Part shown: positions 48,701 to 59,879 of the stretch, piece by piece | How positions within the stretch are numbered: the stretch's first letter is position 1 | Layout: each line of letters starts with the position of its first letter | Notes under the pieces: model-generated | The model's database searches: none | Told to the model about the DNA's origin: nothing | What the model saw: the letters and a program-made list of their open reading frames with translations, nothing else | NCBI RefSeq assembly: GCF_964355755.1 | Contig: NC_092679.1 | Span: 14,126,932 to 14,190,931 of the forward strand | DNA from: Antedon mediterranea | Taxonomy: Eukaryota; Echinodermata; Crinoidea; Comatulida; Antedonidae | Length of the DNA: 64,000 bases | Direction: 5' to 3' | Program-made: the position numbers and the translations under genes

Positions 48701-51700
48701 TACCATGTTGCACTCATCAACATTCATTATTTGTATAATATACAATACAAAATGTCTTTATTATTGTCCAAGCAATGTCAATAACGGCACACATGAGTAG
48801 AAATAAAGTGGGTGATCGTTTGTTGCTAGCAGTAGAGCGCGTTCAGGATTGGAACACACAAACTCATTACTTTCCCACCCTACTCAGCACCCTCTCAAAT
48901 ATTATCCCCTTTCCTGATATTTTCACCTTTGACTAGAAAAATAACAGCATATAATATAAAGCATTACAGCTTAAAAATTGCAATGGGTCTTTTTAGTAAA
49001 TTTTATGAACTTAGACATATTTTAGACTTTTTGGTTTGTAAGTAATGACTCATATTAAGATCTAAAGATTCTGTTTCCTTTAAAAGATTAAAGTCTTTGA
49101 TTGGTGAAGATTTCTTGGATTAGTGATTTCAAATATGTACATACAGTATATAGTAACATTTAAAAATGGGCTACATTCACATCTACACAACAAGTTGATT
49201 TTAAGATATACCCCAAGATATTACCATTACCAAAATTACATCCTGCAATAGAGAAGTGGGTTTTCTTTATAAGATATGTTACAAATTGCGTAATCTAAAA
49301 TGTTGATTTGTTTGTGTTTTTCAGGTCTTTTGACGGGAGTTGTGATTGATTCTGGTGATGGTGTAACGCATATCTGTCCTGTTTATGAAGGCTTTGCTCT
49401 ACCTCATCTCACAAGGAGGTTGGACATTGCTGGCAGGGACATCACAAAATATCTTATAAAGGTAATGATGTATGATAGCCCACTTCACAACAGTACATGT
49501 TAGTGTTGTTGCATGCCCAAAAGAATTTAATGAGCAATTAGGTTATGCTAAAAATAATACTAATTACTTTTCATACCTGCAAAAAGTAACTTGTAACAAG
49601 TTGTAACCAGGTTTGCATAATGTGAAGACAATTTTGTGGAAAATCTCACAAGAGACCTATGTGAAACCTTGGGAGAAAAACTATCGATGAGAGGCATGTT
49701 TTTTGTTCCGAGATGTCCCGAGTCGTTCGTGAACAAGTGTATTGCCCTGGTATTAAACTGACCAATCATAGTAATCAATTTGCACTCAACTATGCTTTCT
49801 CCCGCATATGCGTGTATGAAAATGTGTAATATGAGATACATAATGATGTAAAACATGCAAGTCAATCATTGTTTTTACATCATGAAAACATTTTGGTAAA
49901 ATTAACTGCGTGAAAAATGCAAGAGCGAACAATGGTAAAAATCTTCCAATGACATTGAGTAAGGCTACCGTGGTTAAATTTACCATTTTTCAAGTCCAGT
50001 GCGAACAAGGCCTAAAGGTGGATATATAACTAGACAACTGCAAGGAAGATACTTTTTGTATGATTATTAATGAAAATAAAATATACAATAAATCCTTTAA
50101 GAAGTTCTGAGCAGTTTCTCAAATGATTTTAGGTACACTTGATAAAATAGCACATCACTAAAAACTACACCTTTTTCTAAACTGGACCAAGTGTCTGGTT
50201 TTAAGAGAGGTCACTGACAGATAGACCGACACAATGAAAAAGCTTACAATATATCATGCCAACTATCAAAGACTACATGATTCTTTATTAACAATACTAT
50301 TGTAGATATACAATTGTTAGTCTTTTTGGACTATACATGTGTGCAAAACATCTTTTGATGAATGTTTTTCACTTGGTATGCCCTGGTCCAGCCAGCCCCT
50401 CTCAGTACCTACTGGTTGACTTTAAAAGATGCATTGTAAGCCAATGCTGTGCATTGATCCTTAAAACTAATATCTTAATAATTTATTTTTCTTTATAGTT
50501 GCTTCTTTTACAAGGATATGCATTCAACCACTCAGCAGATTTCGAAACAGTCCGAATTATGAAAGAAAAATTGTGTTATGTTGGGTGAGTATAGATAAAC
50601 AATATGTGCAATTAATCCACAATTTATATATGTATGTATATAGGTATTGGGTAACAGAAGATTATTACAGAAAATGTGATATTTGAAAGGATAGCATGCA
50701 GATTTTAAGGGAAAAAAGATCTTTGTTTTTAAATATTTTCGATCAGTTGAATAATCAACTTTCAAAGAAATTTTGTTTATTGAAAAAGAAAGGAATGTTT
50801 TATTTGATTATTGAAATAATGTTTTTTATCAGGTACAATATTGAACAAGAACAGAAACTATCAAGAGAAACAACAGTCTTGGTTGAGAATTATACAGTAA
50901 GTATTGAAAACAAAATACTACCCAAATTAAAATCATTTTGTACCCAAAAAATGGCATCGGAAGACTTGATAAACCCTTTTCATTAAAATTATTTAATACC
51001 TTTTTGACTGCAAGGATGACACAGATTAGTTCTGATAACACTGAAGAAAATCATTTTTTCCTCTAAGAAGTTCTGAGCAGTCTAGATACAACAATTACAT
51101 ACATTAAAAATACAGATAATAATTTTCTCAAGCCATACCAAACAAGTTGGTGCTTGTTTTGTAAAGAAAAAGTACTTTTACAAGTAAATTGGAATACAGC
51201 ATGGGATTCATTCTACATAAAACAGCTTTGTTTTAGTTGAAATCGTAAACATTAAAATATAACATTGAATGGCTATATAAAAAGACATTTTGATTCCCAG
51301 CTTCCAGATGGGCGAGTCATAAAGATTGGAGGTCAGAGGTTTGAAGCACCAGAGGCCCTCTTCCAACCACACTTAATCAATATAGAGGGAGTTGGTATTG
51401 CGGAACTTCTGTTTAACACAATCCAAGCAGCAGATATTGATACACGATCAGAGTTCTATAAACACATTGTCCTATCTGGTGGATCAACAATGTACCCTGG
51501 TCTACCATCAAGGCTAGAGCGAGAGATAAAACAATTATATCTTGAACGAGTTCTTAAAGGCGACACTACAAAACTAGCGGTAAGTCTTGTTTATGATTTA
51601 GATAATATATATCAGACAATTTAAGGTTATTGAACCTGTATTTGTTATTAGGAATACTTTTTTGTTACAATAAATAAATGAAAGTATAAAAATATTTGTT

Positions 51701-52424
51701 AACTGCAAGGATGACTTCGTTTATCTGACATGAGTGAAGAAATCATTTTTCCTCTAAGAAGTACTGAGCAGAAAATATTCACATACTTTACTTAACTACA
51801 ACACAACTAAATAGTACTAAAGCCTGTTTTCCATGAGGTGTGAATTTATTTACGCTAATGTTCTTATGTCTTATTGTAATATTCGCTGAAGAGAAAATTT
51901 GAGAGAATTTGTTGCAGAAGGGAATTTTTAAATGGAAATATGAATAAGCATGCATTTAATAATAAAGTTATGGAAAACAGGCTTAACAGAGGTGTCAAGT
52001 CCATAGTCAGGATTTTTGCAGGGGAATTCTTTTTTTCCGCTGAACAAAAGATAGATTTAGGCATAGATATAAAGTAATTTGCCTTCTGGCTATGCAACAG
52101 TAGGATTGGCCAAAAAATGGTCATAAGCCTATTAGAAATTTTACTGATTTTCACATTTTTATTTTTGACTCAAAATACTTTTTAAAAATAACAAAATTAT
52201 ATGACATTTGTGCAATTTATGCAAGCCTTAAAATGTTAATTTTGTAATAATTTCAGAAATTCAAGATCAAAATTGAAGATCCACCTCGTCGTAAACACAT
52301 GGTTTTCCTTGGTGGCGCTGTTCTAGCTGATATCATGAAAGATAAACAAGACTTTTGGATAACAAGACAAGAATACGAAGAGAAAGGCCTGAAATGTTTA
52401 GAGTCGCATTCAGTGAAAGTATAA
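42800..52424 (+). CDS. ACTR2: Actin-related protein 2, Arp2/3 complex
   Basis: ARP2 is the actin-like subunit that, with ARP3, starts the daughter filament in the branching Arp2/3 complex. Nine exons: 42800-42847, 43836-43946, 47543-47758, 48039-48111, 49325-49461, 50499-50584, 50833-50896, 51301-51579, 52257-52424. Phases agree; 393 residues (human 394). Actin-fold nucleotide motifs are present: [15 protein letters not shown] (phosphate 1), [11 protein letters not shown] (phosphate 2) and [11 protein letters not shown] (adenosine region). LVGRPIIRS and LTEPPMNP are family-diagnostic. The C-terminus (LESHSVKV) differs from the vertebrate tail. Introns 4, 5, 7 and 8 each carry a U61-like C/D snoRNA. 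The first intron-exon border gives NGTG|F, as expected. Confidence 0.98.
45106..46575. repeat. Possible inverted-end element in ACTR2 intron 2 with tRNA-like insert
   Basis: GGTTATATGCATTGATTT at about 45139 faces GGTTATATGCATGAATGC at about 46538 (itself a palindrome, 46538-46563). TCAGAATCTTTAATTATTTAT-type sequence near 45207 is inverted near 46505. A perfect palindrome, AATTCGTCA/TGACGAATT, is at 45115-45135. Inside, 45445-45540 read on the minus strand has tRNA-like boxes (TGGCTCGATGG; ATCGAGTCTCACC). The boundaries are uncertain. Confidence 0.35.
47877..47945 (-). repeat. Penelope-like tail fragment, inverted
   Basis: GCTGGATCTCAATGGAGATA is the reverse complement of the tail at about 3930-3970. 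It is the same repeat without the hammerhead-like part, in ACTR2 intron 3. Confidence 0.55.
48140..48310 (+). repeat. tRNA-derived SINE, family A, best copy
   Basis: TGGCACAGTTTGTTGG (A-box region), GGACTACTGATCATCGGTTC and GGTTCGAATCC (B box) give the clearest tRNA-like head. CAAGATACTTTACTTAAG and AAATGGGTACCTGGTAAG follow. A further body segment (CTCTCCACCCAGGTG, GGGTAATAATATG) continues at 48461-48520, after an interruption that contains the snoRNA. Confidence 0.8.
48335..48415 (+). ncRNA. SNORD61: U61-like C/D snoRNA, ACTR2 intron 4
   Basis: Terminal stem AACTGC/GCAGTT. The box C position reads AGGAAGA (two changes from RUGAUGA), and box D is CTGA at 48406-48409. The sequence before box D, CCTTTAAGAAGTT, pairs with the conserved 18S sequence AACTTCTTAGAGG allowing one G-U. 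The weak box C suggests a diverged or failing copy. A near-identical copy is in intron 5. Confidence 0.62.
50036..50116 (+). ncRNA. SNORD61: U61-like C/D snoRNA, ACTR2 intron 5
   Basis: The intron 4 copy is duplicated here together with flanks (about 147 bp, 50012-50158, only a few differences). Stem AACTGC/GCAGTT, box C position AGGAAGA, guide CCTTTAAGAAGTT and box D CTGA at 50107-50110. Confidence 0.62.
51006..51082 (+). ncRNA. SNORD61: U61-like C/D snoRNA, ACTR2 intron 7
   Basis: Stem GACTGC/GCAGTC, box C AGGATGA (51013-51019, one change from RUGAUGA), a candidate D' CTGA inside GTTCTGATAAC, C' like TGAAGAA, guide CCTCTAAGAAGTT and box D CTGA at 51073-51076. The guide is fully complementary over 13 nt to the conserved 18S stretch AACTTCTTAGAGG. 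The fifth base upstream of box D pairs with the second U of AACUU, the site attributed to U61 (Um1442 in human). This is the best copy. Confidence 0.8.
51701..51773 (+). ncRNA. SNORD61: U61-like C/D snoRNA, ACTR2 intron 8
   Basis: Stem CTGC/GCAG, box C AGGATGA, D' CTGA (in TTATCTGACA), C' GTGAAGA, guide CCTCTAAGAAGTA with a single mismatch beside box D, and box D CTGA at 51764-51767. The D' side differs from the intron 7 copy. Confidence 0.75.
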
Positions 52425-55382
52425 AAAAGTAAAAATAAAAAAACTATTTTATACTTTTTTTGATAATATAAACACATTAGCTTCTTTTTTCATCATCAAC
52501 CAAAGTGATATATTAAGTTGATGCTTGATTTTTCTAGAACATTTTTCTTTTCAAATTTATATAAGTCAAGAATTTTAATGCAACATTTGAGATAAAGGAT
52601 TTTCTAAATGTTTAATTTGCTCTGCAGTTTGTAACAGCAACTTCTATGTTTAGACTCAAAAGTATGAAATAATATAGCCACTATAATGAGTACAAATATT
52701 AATTATTATTATTATTATTATTATTACATAATGTGTTGCATTACATGATTTTTCAAATTTTTATTCTGGAGTATTTTATTAGATATACAGTATCCCAAGT
52801 TTTCCAAGTAATTTGTGTTATTTTAAAATCAATATATTTATTTTTCTTTACTGGACAAAGAACTGGTTTCTTTTTTTGATGATAGCAATTAGCAATTATT
52901 TTTTTATAAATAAATAGTAATAATGTACAAGTTATGAGAAGTTGAATAAATAATTGTAGTAGGTAATTTTTTTTTATACTGTACTCATATAAATGATTAG
53001 TTTGTATGTATTGGGGTAAGTTGGTGATGGTGGGAGGTTTGCCCTTATATGAATACAATTGAACCCCTTCCTTTGGTCACCCCTTATAAGAGAACACACT
53101 TTTTAAAGGGACACTTTCATGTGAATTAAACGAGAGAAAATACAGTAATGTCTTAACTATTCTGATGACACCCCTATTAAGGTGATGCTTTGTTGGTTCC
53201 GAAGTTGTACTGTTATTACACTGTAGTACTAAATTTCAATCTTTTTTTCTTTTTGTATACAAGGAAAAGCTATATAATATTAATTATACATTTAAAATAA
53301 CAAATGTGATAGTTTTTCATTTATGAGTACTGGAGTGGTCCACTTAATTTAAAGCAACTAACCATTACCCAAACATTTAGCAGAACAATAAAATTTATCT
53401 TTAATTGGTATTTGTTCTTAGTTTAGCACAAAAGATTAGCGAATAATTTTCATTTTAAGATATAAAATCTTTAAATATCAAAATTAATATGCTGCAGTTA
53501 CTGCAGTAACTACATTTTTATGCAATTATTTAGCCATCTTTTTTTGTTGGGTTATATGCACACTGTTTATTAAGGTGACTGGTGCAAAAACTAAAACCAT
53601 ACATTATTGCAAATAAAACTAATGTTGTTACTGCAGTAACTGCAGTAGAATAATGTTGACATGATACCTAACATAATGAATATGAAAATGTTTATGAAGT
53701 TAATACTACTATTGCAATTCTAGCCTTTAGGTATATAAACTCGGTAGCCTTAAAAATATATTCTAAATTGCGAATGTTTAAAGTTGTGTACTAAAAAATG
53801 ACCAAATAGGCCTAATTTTTTATGTAATATAATATTCTTTTTCAGCATCTTTGCTACTAATAATTTTTTTATGTTGGCGAACATCAGATCTTTGTAAATT
53901 TAATTTCAATGCAGTTTAAATTCTGGATAGCTTAGGTCATAACATCTAATTTTGACTGCTTAAACTGGGGGTAAGGATGCATATAAAATGATGATAGCAC
54001 ATTCGGTAATGTATCATTTTTCTAAAGGATTATTTGAGATATTGTTTGCATGATGTAGTATATAAGAACAAATTAACTATAAAGATGTTAGTAACTTTCG
54101 AAATATGTGTCAAATGTTTTTAGTAAGTATTACATTGGTTGAATGACTGGATTGAATGTTTGTTCGACTGACAGGCAGACTGGACTAATTTGCACTTGAC
54201 AGACAGCAACCTGAGATATGGCATGGCAAACAGGCATTTTAGTCTGGATCCATCACTGACAATTTAAAGAAATAGATGCGATTTTGTTTGACAATTTTAG
54301 TTTTAAAAGAAATTCAGTATGCCTATGTAATGATTATTAATTTGTAGCCAAGTCGAGTTACATGCTGCTTTTTCCAACTGAAATAATTTATTCCAATAAT
54401 TTCATATTTATATAGCACATTTCAATTGAGTTAACGTCTGTTATTAGGTCTGTGGGGCGTATGTACATCAGTTGGCAAAGCAGAAGCTTTTGCAGTGACT
54501 GGAGAAAATAAAACAATGGAATGCGAGTAATGCACACAGGTAGACGATGATCGGTTCGGAATCACAATCCATTGAATTGCATCTATTTGAAATAATAGAG
54601 GATTACTTCTTTCATGATTAATAGGTGGTTCGATATTGAAATTTGTAAAAATAAATAATGATTTAACGTTAATAAGATGGAGGAAATATCCTCCATGATT
54701 ATAATAATAAGGTACAATCACATTTAATTACATTAATTAAAATTATAACGAAATAAGAAAACATGAGACCGTAAAACACACACAGACACGCACAAACCAA
54801 CTTATAAATGATAAACATTTTCCCATGTCATGACTGAAAAGTATGTGCACTATTTTCGTTTCAAAATTGATACAACAGAGAAAACGTTATTGTCATTAGA
54901 AACAGCAATAACAAGAATACTTGGAAACTTTTTAACAGAAACAAAACTTAAAAGAAACAAGAAGTATAGGCCTAGCCGAAAATGTGGAAACGTGAGCTGA
55001 AAAAATAGTTATATAGTATGTATAATAGTGGTTATAGTTATTTTTTAGTAAAAAAAAAGAAGCGGTGACCGTTTCTTCTTCGACCAATTCGTTATTGGTA
55101 CATTGTCATTATGCAGGTTTTGGCCTATTTAGTCGTCCTAACACTGTAGAGGGATACACTTCCCTGGTCCTACAATCATAAATCATATCAACCAATAACA
55201 AGTGTGTGCTACAACGAATGTGTTTATTGATAAAAATGTGAACATCGTTTCGAAGGGGTTTTTAACCTTTGCGTGCTTTCTGTTGATAAAAACAGCTTGA
55301 GAAATATTCTACCTGAAATTGTTAAACTCTTTAGCGATTTCTTTGACCTAGTTCTAGTGAGGTTCTGCCGGGGGACATCGAA
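52425..55382. other. ACTR2 3' region and intergenic DNA
   Basis: The 3' UTR of ACTR2 begins here with AATAAA-like words within 20 bp of the stop (52434-52439) and again near 52945. The remainder is AT-rich without convincing genes. It includes a MITE at 53491-53650 and an ATT microsatellite near 52702-52725. Confidence 0.4.
53491..53650. mobile_element. CTGCAGTTACTGCAG MITE, second copy
   Basis: GCTGCAGTTACTGCAGTAAC at the left is mirrored by GTTACTGCAGTAACTGCAGT at the right. It is the sister of 34650-34809. Confidence 0.65.
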
Positions 55383-58300
55383 ATGGCACGGTATGAGTAA
55401 CTGTTATTATAGCATAGAGACTAATTAAATACTAGGCAAAGTATTATTAAATACAGAATTAAAATAAGGGAAATATATCGGTTTCAGCTTTCATTTGATT
55501 ATCCTCCGAATATCAGTTAAAGGAATCAGATATCGGATTTGTCGGATCTAAATATTGGTCACGTTCTGAAACTTTGTTTGCAACGTCGAACGAACTTTGT
55601 TGCCTAAAAAAGTTGTAGTACCATTCATTGCCACTATTTTTACGATTATTTGATTAACTTGTTCATATTGTATGCAACCAACAACTCTTGAACGTTCCTG
55701 TGATTCTCAAACAATATCGATCGTAACTTTTTTAAACAAAAATAATTTCAATAACAGCCTATGCGCACATAGCAACTCATCCTTCAATTCAATTCAAATC
55801 GGGGAAACGATTTTAAAGGTTTAGATAACCCGTCAAATCAAATTATGTGTATGGTATGTATTGCCAAAACGTCGGCCCTATTTATTATGACTTCGACAAA
55901 AATTGATTGATATATTTCTATAATAATTCACTTACTGTGTTAAATGACCAGTATCAACTATTGTTGATTTTTTGTATGAATCTACACATTCTGTGTCTCA
56001 CATTACACCTGGAAATATATTTATAATATTTCATGCTTAGTTTTCCTCCGGGCGTCATCACGTTTACTTTCGTGCGAGCACACGTTTCTGCTGCCAACCT
56101 TCTGAGGGAACTGATCTTTCTTCAGGTCTATTGCGCAGGTGCTAAGGTAAAGCGGTATCATGACTTTAATTGTTGACATATCTAATAATAACTTTTATAG
56201 ATGAGAGAAACTATCTTGGTGGCATGAACCATGCCATGCCAAACAGCGGTGGTTATCTATCGACAAACTACGGTATATCATTATCACGGATGAGTCTATA
56301 AATAGACCTTTCTATCTATCTATAACAAAGAATGGAGTATAATAATTTCATGTTGATGCCAACATGCATTGTATAAAACTGTTTACTAATGATTTTTATA
56401 GGGATTATAACTTTGAGATGTGTTAAAGGAAATTGTCAGGATGTAGGCCTACGCATAATATAACGACTTATTGATCCGAATCATGTTCATAATCATGATT
56501 CATTATGATGACCAAATGGCACAGGCTACGTTTATTCAATACATATATATATATATAATACATCCGTCATCAAGAGCCCAAATTATAAAGACATTATTTA
56601 TATAGCTAAATATTGTGACGTAATCGATACAGTAGATATTGACGATGTTAGGAAACCACTGTCACTATAACTTCAGTACGGTACTATATACACTATAGGC
56701 CTATTCATGACTCTGTTCTGTGAGCTAGCTTTAACTATGAATTTAAAAAATCGCCCGTGGTTACATTTGCTTAAATTGAAATCGTGAGGAACATGACATA
56801 CGATGAATATGTTATGATAGAATGTGACTTTAGCATTATGCCTTCGAGGTGCAAGTGTTAATTATAGCCGAGATGCCCACTAGCAGTATTTATGTAGAAT
56901 TGAAGACATTAAAAATGTCATGAAACTTAAATTTTAATGGTATTTATGGTTGCTGTGTCAGGCTACAGGGCCTATAGGTTCCATTGTGCAAATGGGATAC
57001 CCATGGCTTAAATATCGAATGATCACGTAACCTAGCGTAACAAATTAAACATTTTCATCATTCCTCTCAAGGTGAATAACATTCCTGGGCAAACACCTTC
57101 CGCCACATCCCGAATGACAATTGGTTTTCTGATTCTGGCATCCGAAATAAATATGACAAAAATCATGGCCCACCCCTAATTTTGAATAAATCTATGTAAA
57201 AATAAATGTTCGCAGAACTAAACTACATTCACACGGCGACGTACAATTACATTTCCATTATACTTAACCGTCTTCCGTTCCATGAAACGGATCAAGTGTG
57301 AATGTAGCTTTACGCGGGCACAACGAGACATAATTATTGGTTCACACCACAATATAGGCAACGCAAGGACAGTAAGCACAACGTAAAGCTAGCTTGGTTC
57401 CCTAGACGCAACGCACGGACGTAGACGCATACTGAAATGCCGCGGCAGTCGTGTACGTACCACCATATATTATACTATAGAATAGAATGTTATATCTATC
57501 TACCACACACATCGTCCCTATGCCCTGCATGTCGGCATATTCATCCTAATAATTAAGTGATGGTTCACATTTTGAATTAAATTGCTGATTGCCTTAATAT
57601 AAATGTTGTTTATTCAGCCTATCTACTCCAAACGTTTAAATCACTTCTTAGATTCTATATAAACATTTGAAACCCAACCGGCGCATATTTTGGCAAAACT
57701 ATTTTGGGTCAGTTATGGGTCACATAGAATTTGCCAAACATATGGTTAAAATTTGTTACATTATTTCTTACGGTCAATGGTTAATGACTATAATCAAATT
57801 CAGTTTAAAGTTCAAACTATAACGATTGTGAGGGGTGTGATGAAGTATCGATATTTCCAAAACAAGATCCCAACGCTAAAGGGAATCCTTGTAGTAAATA
57901 CAAAAACAACATTTCGACCAGATTAATATTAACTCTAATTTTTTTTTCGTTTGCATTACTTTCAAATTTAAAAAAATATATAGGATATAAAAAAAAGTGG
58001 GACGACGAACCATAAAAAAGATTAGAAAATTGTATTTTCTTTACGTGTCGAAAATCGAATATCGGTATATTTATCGACGTTCACTTTGGCAAGATTTAAT
58101 AGAATATTACGAACGTTATATAATATACAAAAATAATGAATGAATGAATAATGAGTGTACTATTTCACGCAATGTGACCCACGTTCGTCCAATCAAATGA
58201 CAGGAATTTATTTAGGTGTTATATAATAATTGTTAGTGCACGGCATCTTAGTATCAATCTATAACAATAAAAAAAAAATTTTTCGTGTTTGTCAAAACAT

Positions 58301-58923
58301 CATCTTCCAATATTATCAAAACATTGTAGCATACAGCACTCAAAAGAATATTTATCACATTTACGTTTACTAAACACATTATATATTTATATTTAGGTCA
58401 ATTGAGACAAATAAAATTGTTGTTGACAGAATTACTGTTGTGTTCCCATTGAATACTTAGTCCCAAAAGACTATAGACCCCCAAAAAATAGGTCTACTTG
58501 TTACAAAACATGGTAAAGTACACTGAACTAGACCAACAAGAGCGTTAAGCCACTGTTTTAAAACAGTAATGTTCGCAAATGATTTATGTTTATGATGACC
58601 CAAGTGTAGCTTATATTATTGCGTGTTCACACGAGCGAAAATTATAGGTCCATATGTCATTTTATTTTACAGTAGTCTAACGGTAAATGTTCACGTTATA
58701 CAACACAAAGGTACAGCAGCAAACAGGCTTTTAGAATGTATACGGTCCTGCGTGAGAAGAAGGTTATTTATTACATTATAAAAATTGTGCTCGTTGCCTT
58801 TTTTAGATGCCGTCACCGTACAAATAAAATGTCAAATGCCTGTAAATGCCAATTTCCCCGCAATTTCCACAGACGAGCGGAGGTCCAAAGAATAATCTGT
58901 ATCTAAATCGCGTGGCGTCGTAA
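55383..58923 (+). CDS. Candidate small three-exon gene, 54 residues
   Basis: Exons 55383-55390 (ATGGCACG, donor GTATGA), 56041-56146 (acceptor TTTCATGCTTAG, donor GTAAAG) and 58873-58923 (acceptor TTTCCACAG, stop TAA) join in phase. The protein starts MARFPPGVITFTFVRAHV, continues through a leucine-rich part (ANLLRELIFLQ) and ends NNLYLNRVAS. The middle exon is open in the frame set by the ATG exon, and all splice sites are good. I recognise no family, and the frame is short enough to occur by chance. It could equally be a spliced non-coding RNA. Confidence 0.35.
56530..56562. repeat. AT microsatellite
   Basis: Run of alternating AT (CATATATATATATATAATAC). Confidence 0.7.
57340..57440. repeat. 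Degraded TTAA-family MITE
   Basis: GCTAGCTTGGTTCCCTAGAC and GCAACGCACGGACGTAGACG match the 3.4-kb copy. A mirrored partner is only partly visible upstream (GGTTCACACCACAATATAGG, GCAACGCAAGGAC). Confidence 0.45.
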
Positions 58924-59879
58924 ATGAGAAAGGATCAAGTTACAAGTTTGTTGTTGGTTGTAATTGTACATGATTGCTTACAAAGTCGGTAAAACATGCT
59001 TTGCTTATTAATGACATTCCAAACGTCAACGACACTTGGGATGTCTTTGAAGGTAAAAAGCTGCACCTATATTTGTTCAATGTAACAATTTATGATATAC
59101 TATACAGTACGGAAAAGAGAATTTGGATTGGACGATGACTGGTCTACGCGTTTGTAGCATCATTGGCCTGTCTCTCAACTTTTTCTTCCGAGATGGTACT
59201 ACACGACGCACGCGCCTTACCATTTTCTAAACTACGATTTGTATGGTATGTTTTTATAGTGTTGATACAAATTCATGTTATTCAAATAAATCAATATAAT
59301 TACAAAAACATATCATATTCATTTAATACATCCTCGTAAAACAATAACAGTCCAATCCTTTAAACGGTATTATACAATACCGGTACCATATTTAAAACAA
59401 AGTATGTGACGGGACTGGATGGATTGCAATGACCCAGTTTAATGAGAAGATAAATAAAAGGGAGGAGGACATTAGGGTTTGACGCAGATATTTAAGACAT
59501 AACATGGATGGTATAAGCTACATATCCAAATCTAGAATAAAACATTGGATTTTTTATTTTTGTTATTTAAAAAACTGGTATTAAATTCACTTGACATAAA
59601 GCACACACGCTATCATTAAGTTGATATAATGTCACGTAGCAAATAACAGGTGTAGACAATGTTAATTAGTAATCAATTATAAATGATATAAATCTCAAGT
59701 TAATACTTCTGTGGCAGACTATCTTAAAAATCATCATCACACCTCGCCCTGGCACTTCCTGAAATGTTGTTATTGTAAGTAATCTTATAAAACACAGTGT
59801 CATCACCCCACATGCCTGGCATTCACACTAAACTAAAAATAGTATTGTACTAAAATACAGCCTTATAATGAGAGAACAG

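Noticed and set aside
54431-54721. 96-codon minus-strand frame
   Set aside because: No start context, splice partner or recognisable composition; AT-rich intergenic DNA.
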